From the NCBI GenBank assembly GCA_002493945.1, contig DLAL01000015.1, positions 21,777 to 85,776 of the forward strand: a stretch of DNA of 64,000 nucleotides, given 5' to 3'. The position numbers and the translations under genes are program-made. The notes under the pieces were generated by a model. That model worked only from the letters and a program-made list of their open reading frames with translations, did not search any database and was not told the origin of the DNA. The DNA comes from Porphyromonadaceae bacterium UBA7048 (GTDB lineage Bacteria; Bacteroidota; Bacteroidia; Bacteroidales; Muribaculaceae). This document shows, piece by piece, positions 35,157 to 44,566 of this stretch. How positions within the stretch are numbered: the first letter of the stretch is position 1; every line of letters begins with the position of its first letter.

Positions 35157-35193
35157 GGGGAGCGCCCCGGCGTCCGTGCCACGGGCGCTCCCC
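35157..35193 (+). terminator. Intra-operon hairpin after the major fimbrillin gene
   Basis: GGGGAGCGCCC pairs perfectly with GGGCGCTCCCC (11 bp, 15-base loop) and is followed by a pyrimidine run CTCTTCTTCTCTCTCTC. A partial terminator would lower expression of the minor subunits. Confidence 0.75.
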
Positions 35194-35249
35194 CTCTTCT
35201 TCTCTCTCTCACTCTCTCGCTCATCCAACCCACGCGCAAAATAAACAGT

Positions 35250-36317
35250 ATGATACTTCAGACATTCAGGGCACTGGCCCGCCGTATTGCCGCACTCACA
35301 GTGGTAGCCGCCGTCGCAGCAGCCTCTACGGGCTGTGACGACAGTTTCCTCTTTGACTATGAAGGCGACTGCGACCCTTACTTCAAGGCGCGGTTCCGCT
35401 TCGACATGAACCTGCACTACGCCGACGCGTTCCCTAATGAAGTAAATGCAGTGACGCTCTATCTGATCGACCCCTCGACGGGGAACATCGTATGGCAGCG
35501 CAGCGAAAGCGGTGACCGCCTCAAAGAAGACGGTTATCTGATGGACATCGACGTAGCCCCCGGCGATTATCAGGTGATGGCCTGGTGCGGCGAAGGTGTA
35601 GGACAGCACTTCACCGTCCCCGTCGACGCTACCCATCACACACACCTGACATGCACCCTCGGCCGAAACGCCGAGACCGGCGGCGCGACTGTCCGCGACG
35701 ACATCAAGCGGCTCTATCACGGCGCCATCCGCAATGACGACGGCTCATACGCCACCGTCAATCTTCCCGACGAAGAAGGAGTGCACATCATAGACGTGCC
35801 CCTCGTCAAAGACACCAACGACGTGAATATCCTCCTGCAGCACCTCTCAGGCAAGACAGTCGACGCATCGGACTACACGTTCACCATAACGGACAACAAC
35901 GGCTATCTCAACTGGGACAACTCTATCCTGGATGACGAAGCGATAACATACTACGCGCACCACGTGAGCCAGGGCACTGCGGGAGTTCCCTCAGCAGCAC
36001 CGGCCGTACGCGCGGACCCCATCACCACGCTGTCGGCCTGCCTGGCGGAGCACACTGTGAGCCGTCTGGTCAAAGGTCAGAACACACGCGTGAAAGTGTA
36101 CCACAAAGACAAGGCAGACCCTATCATCGACATACCACTGATAGACTATGCCCTGATGATGAAGACCACGCACTACAGCCACATGACCGACCAGGAGTAC
36201 CTCGACCGTCAGGACAAGTACGACATCACCTTCTTCCTCGACGAGCGCGACCACTGGATGTACGCCACCATCAACGTACTGTCATGGTCAGTCGTGGTAC
36301 AGAACACGGACCTCTGA
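35250..36317 (+). CDS. FimB/Mfa2 family fimbrial subunit
   Basis: A 355-residue lipoprotein (signal ending AAASTGC, Cys about 29). The block CDPYFKARFRFDMNLHYADAF and the IDVAPGDYQVMAWCGE segment fit the FimB/Mfa2 family, which anchors and limits the length of the fimbria in P. gingivalis. The C-terminal NVLSWSVVVQNTDL resembles the end of the major subunit. It lies after the intra-operon hairpin and before the repeat-bearing fimbrillin. Confidence 0.85.
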   Translation: MILQTFRALARRIAALTVVAAVAAASTGCDDSFLFDYEGDCDPYFKARFRFDMNLHYADAFPNEVNAVTLYLIDPSTGNIVWQRSESGDRLKEDGYLMDIDVAPGDYQVMAWCGEGVGQHFTVPVDATHHTHLTCTLGRNAETGGATVRDDIKRLYHGAIRNDDGSYATVNLPDEEGVHIIDVPLVKDTNDVNILLQHLSGKTVDASDYTFTITDNNGYLNWDNSILDDEAITYYAHHVSQGTAGVPSAAPAVRADPITTLSACLAEHTVSRLVKGQNTRVKVYHKDKADPIIDIPLIDYALMMKTTHYSHMTDQEYLDRQDKYDITFFLDERDHWMYATINVLSWSVVVQNTDL

Positions 36318-36442
36318 CGAGGACTCCGCCACGCATCTTCTGCAATCATACCACAGCCCTTGCGGCCTTCTTACGCACCCCACCTGTTACTTAATTCCCA
36401 ACCGATCACACCGATTAAGAAACGACTGAAAGAAAAGTTCCT

Positions 36443-38119
36443 ATGCTCTTCAAAAAGATACATACACCGCACATGTCACCGCTCAAGACGCTGCAGGCCC
36501 TGATGCTTGCCGCGGTCTGCGCTGTGGCTCCGGCATCGTGCAGCGACAGCGGCGACGCTCCCGAGGGGGACGGCGGCGCAGACTCGCGCACGGAGGTCGA
36601 TGCGGGCTTCGTCATCACTCTCAGCAGCGGTGGCGTCAGCGAGTCGGCGGGCAGGGCACCTTCGGAGCCCGACGGCGGCTATGATCCGGGAGCAGGCTAC
36701 GAAAACTACATTGACATCGACGGCGGAGACTTCCGCTTCCTCTTCTTTGACAAGGACAACCGATACACCGGCACCTTCGACGTCACCACCATCGAGCCGC
36801 TCTCCCAGACACCGACATCGAAGCGCTACTACGTGGCCGGAAATGTGGCCAAAAACCTGATTGACGGCAAGGAGCTGAAAGTCGTGGCGCTGGCCAACTG
36901 GCGCACATACGACTACGAGACATCCCTGACGGCCGGAGTCACCACCATCGACGACGTATGCTCGCAGATATACTCTTACGACACAGTCCTCCCCGAAGGC
37001 CAGGACCTCTCGGCAGCCAACATCATTCCGCTCTACGGCGTGACCAACCTCATGACCCTCACACCCTCGACGACCAACCGCGTGGACCTCGGACAGATCA
37101 ACCTCCTGCGCGCCCTGGCCAAAATCGAGGTGATATGCGCCGCCGACGGCCTCGAGCTGGAGTCGGTGCGCCTGCAGAACTACAATAAATCGGGCTTCAA
37201 CGCTCCCCTGGGAGTGTACGCTCAGGACCAGTACGTGCACGGCGACTATGACAAGGACTACACCGGCAAGCCGTCCGTAATCCCCGGAGAATCCACTCCC
37301 AACGCCACTGCCGACTACATCACCCCCCGACCCTTCATCAAGGCCGGCACCGACCGCTGGGTGCTCTACGTGCCCGAGTTCGACAACCTCCGCGAGACTG
37401 CCTCGCGCCGGGCCAGGCTCCTTCTCCGCTTCAAGTACATGAACGCTGACGACGTGGTCGAGTTCAAGGACTACTCACACGGCGGAAATGTCTTCGACAT
37501 CATGCGCAACTACTGGTATCGCTTCACCGTCCGCAAGAACGCCGTCACGGTGCAGGTGGTGCCCTACTCCGAAGTGCTCCTCAGCCCGATATTCGGACTC
37601 GGCAACAAAATGGAACTCGTGGAGATGGAGACCGATATGGGCATCTTCTACTACGACCGCAATACCGGCAAGTTCTACGACGAGAGAATGAATGAGGTGG
37701 CCAATCCGTACTTCCAGACGACTGACCCTCTGACAGGCTGGAGCATCCTGCGCGACCGCAACAACCTCTTCCTGTGCTACTATGACGGAACCGCAGGCGT
37801 GTACTATGCGGCCGACAAGCAGACCAGGATACTTCCGCCGAACGAGAACGCGCTCAGCGATGACCCGGACATGCTGATGGTCATCGACGCCGAGACGCGC
37901 ATATCGTACTACATCCACGACCAGGAGAACAGCTGGCTGTACGCCAACGACCGGACCACACGCATACAGAATCCCTTCGGGCGCAAGAACGCCGTGGCGA
38001 ACCGCATACCTTACATCAGCATCGACGCCACCGAGACCTACGGATGGTATGACCTGACCACACGCAAGTGGTACGATTCAGATAAAGCAGACGCCAACGA
38101 AATAGAATATCCTTTCTGA
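36443..38119 (+). CDS. Fimbrillin-like lipoprotein with four C-terminal Tyr/Trp repeats
   Basis: A 558-residue lipoprotein (Cys about 33; an ATG ten codons in at 36473 is also possible). Residues about 50-385 resemble an Mfa-type fimbrillin and end at NYWYRFTVRKNAVTVQVVP, where fimbrillins usually finish. From about 387 to 558 there are four related units spaced about 43-46 residues, each with a core like YYDRNTGKFYD and ending in I-x-N-P-F or similar: around 403, 446, 489 and 535. I do not recognise this repeat. Four units could form a compact fold. It is likely an accessory or tip subunit. Its stop overlaps the next start as TGATG. Confidence 0.72.
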   Translation: MLFKKIHTPHMSPLKTLQALMLAAVCAVAPASCSDSGDAPEGDGGADSRTEVDAGFVITLSSGGVSESAGRAPSEPDGGYDPGAGYENYIDIDGGDFRFLFFDKDNRYTGTFDVTTIEPLSQTPTSKRYYVAGNVAKNLIDGKELKVVALANWRTYDYETSLTAGVTTIDDVCSQIYSYDTVLPEGQDLSAANIIPLYGVTNLMTLTPSTTNRVDLGQINLLRALAKIEVICAADGLELESVRLQNYNKSGFNAPLGVYAQDQYVHGDYDKDYTGKPSVIPGESTPNATADYITPRPFIKAGTDRWVLYVPEFDNLRETASRRARLLLRFKYMNADDVVEFKDYSHGGNVFDIMRNYWYRFTVRKNAVTVQVVPYSEVLLSPIFGLGNKMELVEMETDMGIFYYDRNTGKFYDERMNEVANPYFQTTDPLTGWSILRDRNNLFLCYYDGTAGVYYAADKQTRILPPNENALSDDPDMLMVIDAETRISYYIHDQENSWLYANDRTTRIQNPFGRKNAVANRIPYISIDATETYGWYDLTTRKWYDSDKADANEIEYPF

Positions 38120-41100
38120 TGAAAACGATGATACGACATATAGCTTCATATCTGCTCGCGGCGGCCGCACTGGCCGGAGCTGCAGGATGCGTCGACGATT
38201 TCCGACCCGGCGTGGGCGAACTCGGCGAAGGCGAGACAGCCGTAGACGTGTCCGTCGAATTCGACCTCGTGGACGAAGTGGACATCATGTCGCGCTCCGG
38301 CGCCGACGACGTGGCCGACGGCAATATCATGGACGCCATCAGCTGCTTCTATATGGTGCTCTATACTCCTGAAGGAAAGACTTTCGCCGACGGCAAGACA
38401 TACAAGTGCGTCAAAATATTCGAGAACGACAAATGGTGCCCCTCCGGTGCTGCCGATGAAGTGCGCTTCGAAGGCATCAGATACGAGCTCGACGACAACC
38501 GTCTGCCCGAGGAATCCGGCCTTCAGGACTCGAGCACAGGGCGCCTGACATACAAGCTCTTCCTCCCAGCCGGCTACTACTACGCCTACGGCGTGGCCAA
38601 TATCCCCGGACTCGAGGACTACGACATCTCCACGCGCGAGAAGCTCAGAGCCATAGAGCGCACGTGGGAGAAAGGCGGCAAGGTGACTCTCTCGGACAAC
38701 GACGAGATGAGCGGCATATTCAGCATCGAGCCTGACCGCTATGCCACCGACGACCACACCATCGGCCTCCGCGCCAACGGTGCTTCGATGCACTGCTGGC
38801 TGCGCCGCCTGGCCTCGAAGCTGACAGTGTCGTTCGACGGCTCGGACCTCTTCGACGACGTCGAGATATACATCACCGACGTCATCGTGCACGACGTGGC
38901 CAAAAAGTGCTCCCTATACGGCAGCAATACACCGGGACGCGACCTGAACTCGCTCGAAGAAGGCAAGATGCTGCCTGCCTCCCAGCGCTATACAGCCGAA
39001 AACGGCGTCATCGCCGACGGCGGCTCAATCCGCTATCAGACCATCCCGGCGACCTTCGATCCGATGCGCGACGACAAGGACGCATACTTGCACGTATGCA
39101 ACATCCATCCCTACTTCGGCAATACGGAGGCGGCAGCCGACACGGTGACGCGCGACGAGCGTCACGGCCATGCGAAGAGATCGGTATTCTTCTACGAGAA
39201 CCGGCAGGGAGAAGGCAAGGACAAGGCGCAGGACGCTGACGGCGACGGCATCATTGACTATCCGGCCTGGACGGAAGGCGACGACAACCTCGAGACTTCG
39301 GGCTGGAAGGACAGCAAAGCCTACGGCACATGGGTAGAGGTGAAGGCCATCTACCGATGCTCTAACGTCATATCCGGCTCCACGGCCTACGTCGGCACAG
39401 GCCCTATCACCTACCGCTTCATGCTCGGCAACGACGCCAAGCACGACTACAACGTAGACCGCAACACGCACTACAAGCTCACCATGAAGTTCAAGGGCTA
39501 CGGCAACGAAGTCGACTGGCACATATCCTATCAGGAGGAGCCGGGCATCTACGCCCCGACGCCCCAGTATGTGTCGTACCTCTACAACAAGCTGATGACC
39601 AGCACCATGAAAATTGTGGGAGAGGTTGACGAGTCAGATCCGTACCTCTATGCCACTATCATCGGAACAGAGAATCTGCCTTCCGGACATCCGGCTCCGG
39701 CTCTCCCCTCCGAATATCAGGAGCAGACTTACTGGGAGCCGTGGGGCGACGGATCGTCAGAGGACTTTCCTCCCACAATGGACGCCGGAGGCATAGTCAA
39801 GGACAATCAGGGAGCACCGATTTACCACAAATTCAACGGTACGAACCTCAAGAACGGGCCGTGGCACGGATTCCTGACCCTGCGCAAGGTCAAGGCGATA
39901 CGAATATTCGACCCGGATTATCCCAATGCCCCGTCGAACCACGGTGGAGGCCGCGACACAAGATACAACTACACGTACTTTGACAATCAGAAATCAGGCT
40001 ACGCCAAATATGAAATCGGAGGTCCCGAAGGCATCCAGAAAGACTTCGACGTATACGGCGCCGAGACCGGCACGTACAGGGTGACTCCCCAGAAAGACAG
40101 CGAGGGCCGTATCAACGCCTACATATTCAATATTCCCGTATATACGCGCGCCAAGGAGCTGATTACCAGTACCGGCTTCACGGGCAACAATCCTTATCCG
40201 TCACAGCCCCGGCGCGAACTCGTGCGCTATTCCATAAAGCTGAAGGACAAGTCCGGCAACTCGAAGTGGTTCCACAAGTACGTGCACTACGTTCAGGTGC
40301 GCCGCATCGAGAACCCCAAGGGCGTATGGCGCCGCGCCGGCAGCGCCGAACCGTTCCACGCCACACTGATGCACCGCAAGGATATCAATGGCCTCAAGGA
40401 CTACGAAGCATTCAAGTCCAAAGGCAAATGGTCGGCAGAAGTAATCGGTGATCCTATCATCACGCTGAGCACCACTTCCGAAGGCAGCGACGACAATATG
40501 CCGATGATGAATATGAAGAAAATTCAGGGCGCCTCGAACTGTCCGGTCGACTTCATGATCAACTTCAACGGCCAGGTGGGCTCGGCCATCGTGCGTGTGC
40601 GCTATCACAACTACAGCTGCGAGCACGACATATACTGCCGCAACGGTTATGGCGACGTCGACCTGAAAGGAAACGGCACACTGTGGTCGTCATTCAACGT
40701 TTACCGTTTCAAGAGCAATCACGAGCCCGAACTGACCAATTCGCCCCTCGAGGCCGGGTCGTTCTTCCGCCGGGCAAGCTACACTGCCATTCTTGAAAGC
40801 AACAATACGACCTATCCGGTTCCTGCTATTCCCAACTACCCGTTCTACGGAGCTACCATACCATTCTCAGGCAGCGATCCGTCGACCGGATACTTCAGCG
40901 TAATCAAAGAAGGAGACGCGGAAACAGTGTCGAATATGAAGTGGGACGACACTGATGTGAGCAATACGGCACTTTCAAGCAACTGGACCATAGGCGGCGA
41001 CAGCGAGATTGCCGATATCCTTGACTTCTACGACCTGGCATCGCCCGACGACCAGGCGCAGGCTCTCTTATGGCCGATAGGCAAGGCTTATGGCGTGGTT

Positions 41101-41643
41101 TATGCCGACGGAGCGGAAGCTGTACAGGCATCGCCCTCCATGGCTCACGGATATACCCGCGCCGACGGCATTTCGTCGCCAAAAGGTATGCGAGGCATCA
41201 TCATATACAACAAAGATATGAACTACAGACAGATTTTCCTGCCCGTAGGCTCTACCGGTCACGGCCGACGCAAAAGCCTTTCAAACTTAAGCTGGTGGCC
41301 CAATCCCAAGGATATCAAAGGCACGCTCAGGTATGCCTCCCGCTCATACTACTACGACCTCGGTACCACCCTTGACAACGTGCCGCTGTTCTGGGACCTC
41401 TTCAGGCGTCCCGGAGCTCTTTATTGGTGCCGCAGATGGCAAGAGATTGGTAAAATAGAAGTGGAAGTCGGAACTGGCTCGGGTAAAAGGAAAGTCACAT
41501 ACAACGACCCGAAAACCTCTTCGTCGTTCGACTTCAACTACTTTACCATGGGCTTCGAAGGGTTCGAAAACAACGGAGCACCCGACGCGTCCGGCGTCAA
41601 CAGCGATGCGATGTATATCCGGACAGTAAAGAAAGCTAAATAA
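38119..41643 (+). CDS. Large DUF4906 fimbrial lipoprotein, probable tip adhesin
   Basis: A 1174-residue lipoprotein (signal ending LAGAAGC, Cys about 24) with an N-terminal fimbrillin-like region (IMDAISCFYMVLYTPEGKTF) and a long middle and C-terminal region of the DUF4906 type found at the end of Bacteroides fimbrial operons. Large size, last position and lipoprotein signal fit a tip adhesin like Mfa5, but no von Willebrand or lectin domain is recognised by eye. Translation is coupled to the previous gene. Confidence 0.75.
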   Translation: MKTMIRHIASYLLAAAALAGAAGCVDDFRPGVGELGEGETAVDVSVEFDLVDEVDIMSRSGADDVADGNIMDAISCFYMVLYTPEGKTFADGKTYKCVKIFENDKWCPSGAADEVRFEGIRYELDDNRLPEESGLQDSSTGRLTYKLFLPAGYYYAYGVANIPGLEDYDISTREKLRAIERTWEKGGKVTLSDNDEMSGIFSIEPDRYATDDHTIGLRANGASMHCWLRRLASKLTVSFDGSDLFDDVEIYITDVIVHDVAKKCSLYGSNTPGRDLNSLEEGKMLPASQRYTAENGVIADGGSIRYQTIPATFDPMRDDKDAYLHVCNIHPYFGNTEAAADTVTRDERHGHAKRSVFFYENRQGEGKDKAQDADGDGIIDYPAWTEGDDNLETSGWKDSKAYGTWVEVKAIYRCSNVISGSTAYVGTGPITYRFMLGNDAKHDYNVDRNTHYKLTMKFKGYGNEVDWHISYQEEPGIYAPTPQYVSYLYNKLMTSTMKIVGEVDESDPYLYATIIGTENLPSGHPAPALPSEYQEQTYWEPWGDGSSEDFPPTMDAGGIVKDNQGAPIYHKFNGTNLKNGPWHGFLTLRKVKAIRIFDPDYPNAPSNHGGGRDTRYNYTYFDNQKSGYAKYEIGGPEGIQKDFDVYGAETGTYRVTPQKDSEGRINAYIFNIPVYTRAKELITSTGFTGNNPYPSQPRRELVRYSIKLKDKSGNSKWFHKYVHYVQVRRIENPKGVWRRAGSAEPFHATLMHRKDINGLKDYEAFKSKGKWSAEVIGDPIITLSTTSEGSDDNMPMMNMKKIQGASNCPVDFMINFNGQVGSAIVRVRYHNYSCEHDIYCRNGYGDVDLKGNGTLWSSFNVYRFKSNHEPELTNSPLEAGSFFRRASYTAILESNNTTYPVPAIPNYPFYGATIPFSGSDPSTGYFSVIKEGDAETVSNMKWDDTDVSNTALSSNWTIGGDSEIADILDFYDLASPDDQAQALLWPIGKAYGVVYADGAEAVQASPSMAHGYTRADGISSPKGMRGIIIYNKDMNYRQIFLPVGSTGHGRRKSLSNLSWWPNPKDIKGTLRYASRSYYYDLGTTLDNVPLFWDLFRRPGALYWCRRWQEIGKIEVEVGTGSGKRKVTYNDPKTSSSFDFNYFTMGFEGFENNGAPDASGVNSDAMYIRTVKKAK

Positions 41644-41659
41644 GAATAACCCGAAACAG

Positions 41660-41695
41660 AAGCGGAAGGCCGTCTGTGGTCTTCCGCTTTTGTTT
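41660..41695 (+). terminator. Terminator of the fimbrial operon
   Basis: AAGCGGAAG pairs with CTTCCGCTT, extended inward by GCC/GGT, then TTGTTTC. Confidence 0.85.
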
Positions 41696-41723
41696 CATGT
41701 CCCGCAGCCATGCCGCCGAGCCC

Positions 41724-41894
41724 TCACTTGCGGCAGCGGAGGTGGCCGGTCAGTACCGACGCCACAAGGAGTGCGCCCAGGGCGGCGATGATGATGTGGT
41801 GCACGCGTTCGCAGCGGCGGTGCCGGCGGATGCTGTTCTCAACTTGCTGAAGTTCTTCGATTTCGCGCGTCTGTGCGCCTTTGATAAGTGCCAT
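41724..41894 (-). CDS. Small single-helix membrane protein (hypothetical)
   Basis: A 56-residue frame from ATG 41894: a charged N-terminal helix with regular E/Q spacing (TREIEELQQVENSIRRHRR) then one membrane helix (HHIIIAALGALLVASVLTG) and a short basic tail. No family recognised. A longer start at 41951 is possible but less likely. Convergent with the fimbrial operon. Confidence 0.45.
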   Translation of the reverse strand: MALIKGAQTREIEELQQVENSIRRHRRCERVHHIIIAALGALLVASVLTGHLRCRK

Positions 41895-42187
41895 AATAGT
41901 AGAAGTGTTTGCAGTTAGTCCATATACTTGTCTGTGTATAGAAACAAGCACTGCGCCGAAAGGTTGCGTATGTCGGATTTTTTACCGAAATTTGAGGAGT
42001 CTAAATACAGTAATGTCACATAATTGTTACAGCTGTGTTACAAACGTAAAAGTATTAAAAATTTAAGAAAAATCGTCAACATTATCCGTTTCGGAGGGTT
42101 ATAAAGTCATAACGGAGCAACTGACAGTGCAACGACAATCCGTTATAATCTCAAAACAACGAAAACAACGCTTTTGCTATCTGCTAT

Positions 42188-42547
42188 ATGATTACACGGA
42201 AAGTTATTCAGACTCTATATCGCAAGTACCGCAGTCTGCCCGAGAGCCCCGACTGCCTCGACATGGCCCTCCTCTTCGATGCCGCGGGCCAGCACCACAA
42301 TATCAGCGTCGATATGGAAGGGCCGGTGGACTCGCTGGTGATAGGCAGCATAGCTCCCGAATCGCCATTCCACAAGCTGCCGCTGGAGCGCATCCACGCG
42401 ATAGTCCCTTTTGAGGAATGGGTGGGTATAGTGATGCACTCGTCGGTGGTGTTCCTCAACCGCAATTCGGCCAAAGTGAGCGTGAACGTGCGGATGGAGG
42501 AGCCGAGCCTCTTCGACCGCGTGTGCGGATTCTTCCAGAAGCGGTGA
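42188..42547 (+). CDS. Conserved hypothetical protein
   Basis: A 119-residue soluble protein without a signal peptide or membrane helix: basic N terminus (MITRKVIQTLYRKYRSLP) and a beta-rich middle (HNISVDMEGPVDSLVIGSI, VMHSSVVFLNRNSAKVSV). I do not recognise the family. It precedes a MATE transporter by 25 bases and may be co-transcribed. An ATAACGGA/TCCGTTAT inverted repeat lies about 45-80 bases upstream. Confidence 0.6.
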   Translation: MITRKVIQTLYRKYRSLPESPDCLDMALLFDAAGQHHNISVDMEGPVDSLVIGSIAPESPFHKLPLERIHAIVPFEEWVGIVMHSSVVFLNRNSAKVSVNVRMEEPSLFDRVCGFFQKR

Positions 42548-42572
42548 TGACGGCGACGGCCTGCCACATCGA

Positions 42573-44024
42573 ATGAACGACATAAAACTGATACAGGACG
42601 GAGCGGAACTGAGTCTCCGCCGGCAACTGGTGCTGACAGCCAAACTGTCGGCACCTGCCATCATGGCCCAGCTGTCGACGATACTGATGCAGTACATCGA
42701 CGCGTCGATGGTAGGACGCCTCGGCGCCGGCCAGTCGGCCTCGGTCGGACTGATGAACAGCAGTCTGTGGATGTTCTGGGGCGTGTGCTCCACCATCACC
42801 ATGGGCTTCTCAGTCCAGGTGGCCCACCGCCTCGGCGCAAAGGACACCACAGGGGCGCGGACGGTGCTCCGCCAGGGCATAGCGGCATGCGCCATAGCCG
42901 GCACCGTCATAGCCCTCATAGGCATAGCCATCTCCGGCGCCCTGCCCCGCTGGCTGGGCGGCACCGAGGACATATGCGGGGCGGCATCGGACTACTTCCT
43001 GATATTCGTGTCGGCCCTCCCTGTTCTGACGATGAACTACCTCGCCGGCGGCATGCTCCGCAGCGCCGGCAACATGAAGATACCGGGGCTGCTGAACGTG
43101 GGCATGTGCGTGCTCGACGTGCTCTTCAACTGGTTCCTGATTTTTCCGGGCCATTCGCTCGACATCGGCCCGTGGCACCTCGACGTGCCGGGCGCCGGAC
43201 TGGGCGTGCGCGGTGCGGCCCTGGGGACAGTGGCGGCGGAGTGCATCGTGGCCGGAGTCATGATGTGGTATCTGATCCGGCGCCAGCCTGACCTGCAGCT
43301 GCGCGGCGCCGAGGCGCGGAAGTCGTACAGGCCGACGCGCGGCATCCTGGCCAAGGCCGGGCGCATAGCCGTGCCGATGACGGCGGAGCACGTCATATTC
43401 TGCGGCGCGCAGATCACCATCACGCTGATTGTGGCTCCCTTAGGAGTTGTGGCCATCGCCGCCAACGCCTTCGCCGTGACGGCCGAGAGTCTGTGCTACA
43501 TGCCCGGATTCGGCATCGGCGAGGCGGCCACGACGCTGTGCGGACAGAGCTACGGCGCAGGCCGCACGTCCCTTGTGAAGCGGTTCTGCTATCTCACCAC
43601 CTGCCTGGGCATAGGCATCATGTCGCTGATGGCGCTGGTGATGTACTTCGGTGCCGACGCCATGATGTCGGTGATGACTCCCGTCGACGCCATCGCTGAC
43701 CTCGGGGCCGAGGTGCTGCGCATCGAAGCCTTCGCCGAGCCTATGTATGCGGCCTCGATAGTGGCCTACGGCGCCTTCGTGGGCGTAGGCGACACGCTGA
43801 TACCCGCGGCGATGAATTTCGGCAGCATATGGCTCGTCCGCATCCCTCTGGCGGCGCTGATGGCCCCGGCGATGGGCCTGCGCGGCGTGTGGATAGCGAT
43901 GTGCGCCGAGCTGGTGTTCCGCGGCCTCATCTTCATCTGGCGCATGCTCTCGGGCAAGTGGCTTAAGCCTGGCCGCAAGCCCGAGGCCGACCCCGAAGCC
44001 GAAGGCTGGCTCGACGAAGGGTGA
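42573..44024 (+). CDS. MATE family efflux transporter
   Basis: A 483-residue inner-membrane protein with about twelve helices in two similar halves, typical of the MATE superfamily (NorM/DinF-like): LSAPAIMAQLSTILMQYIDASMVGRLG at the start (quoted in parts: LSAPAIMAQLST), MNYLAGGMLRSAGNMKIPG, and in the second half GIGEAATTLCGQSYGAG. These proteins export cationic drugs or metabolites in exchange for sodium or protons; the substrate is unknown. The gene follows the hypothetical protein closely and is followed by a 9-bp repeat tract. Confidence 0.93.
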   Translation: MNDIKLIQDGAELSLRRQLVLTAKLSAPAIMAQLSTILMQYIDASMVGRLGAGQSASVGLMNSSLWMFWGVCSTITMGFSVQVAHRLGAKDTTGARTVLRQGIAACAIAGTVIALIGIAISGALPRWLGGTEDICGAASDYFLIFVSALPVLTMNYLAGGMLRSAGNMKIPGLLNVGMCVLDVLFNWFLIFPGHSLDIGPWHLDVPGAGLGVRGAALGTVAAECIVAGVMMWYLIRRQPDLQLRGAEARKSYRPTRGILAKAGRIAVPMTAEHVIFCGAQITITLIVAPLGVVAIAANAFAVTAESLCYMPGFGIGEAATTLCGQSYGAGRTSLVKRFCYLTTCLGIGIMSLMALVMYFGADAMMSVMTPVDAIADLGAEVLRIEAFAEPMYAASIVAYGAFVGVGDTLIPAAMNFGSIWLVRIPLAALMAPAMGLRGVWIAMCAELVFRGLIFIWRMLSGKWLKPGRKPEADPEAEGWLDEG

Positions 44025-44033
44025 GAGGAAAGT

Positions 44034-44074
44034 CGGACTTGTCGGACTTGTCAGACCTGTCAGACTCGTCGGAC
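44034..44074. repeat. 9-bp tandem repeat tract, second copy in the window
   Basis: About four and a half units (CGGACTTGT twice, CAGACCTGT, CAGACTCGT, CGGACA) nine bases after the MATE stop codon, with the same unit and strand orientation as the tract at 25718-25769. Confidence 0.8.
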
Positions 44075-44107
44075 AGGAGCTACCGGAGGCTCTCTTTTAT
44101 ACTGTCT

Positions 44108-44566
44108 TCACCCCCTGAAAGTCACCAGGCGGTTATAGACGAAGTTGGCCAGGGTGTAGACCACGTTGCCGAGGATGGTTGCGATGCCGTAGCCGGAGAT
44201 GACCACGCTGTAGACGCGGAAGTCAATCTTGCCGAAGTCGCTCTCGGTGAGCATCCACACGACGATGAACTGCAGGAGGTAGCACACGCCGAAGCCGACG
44301 AGGAATTTGACGGCCTCGCGGCGGTAGCTGCCCTTAGACTTGAATACCCACGACTTGTTGCACAGGAAGGAGTTGATGACGCCGGCGATGTAGCCCAGGG
44401 CGTTGCTCAGGTACAGGTTGAGTCCGAAGAAGGATTTGCAGAGATATATGACGCCGAAGCATACGAGGGTGTTGAGGACGCCCACGATGCAGTATTTTAT
44501 GAACTGGACGAAGCGGTCGAAGCGTTCGGAAGAGGAGTTATTGTCGGCGGTGTTGTTTTCGTTCAT
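44108..44566 (-). CDS. GtrA family membrane protein
   Basis: A 152-residue protein with four membrane helices and GtrA family landmarks (KYCIVGVLNTLVCFGVIYL, NSFLCNKSWVFKS, NFVYNRLVTF). GtrA proteins are proposed flippases or carriers for lipid-linked sugars in glycan modification. Start overlaps the stop of the TRIC-like gene as ATGA, so they are coupled. No glycosyltransferase partner is adjacent. Confidence 0.9.
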   Translation of the reverse strand: MNENNTADNNSSSERFDRFVQFIKYCIVGVLNTLVCFGVIYLCKSFFGLNLYLSNALGYIAGVINSFLCNKSWVFKSKGSYRREAVKFLVGFGVCYLLQFIVVWMLTESDFGKIDFRVYSVVISGYGIATILGNVVYTLANFVYNRLVTFRG

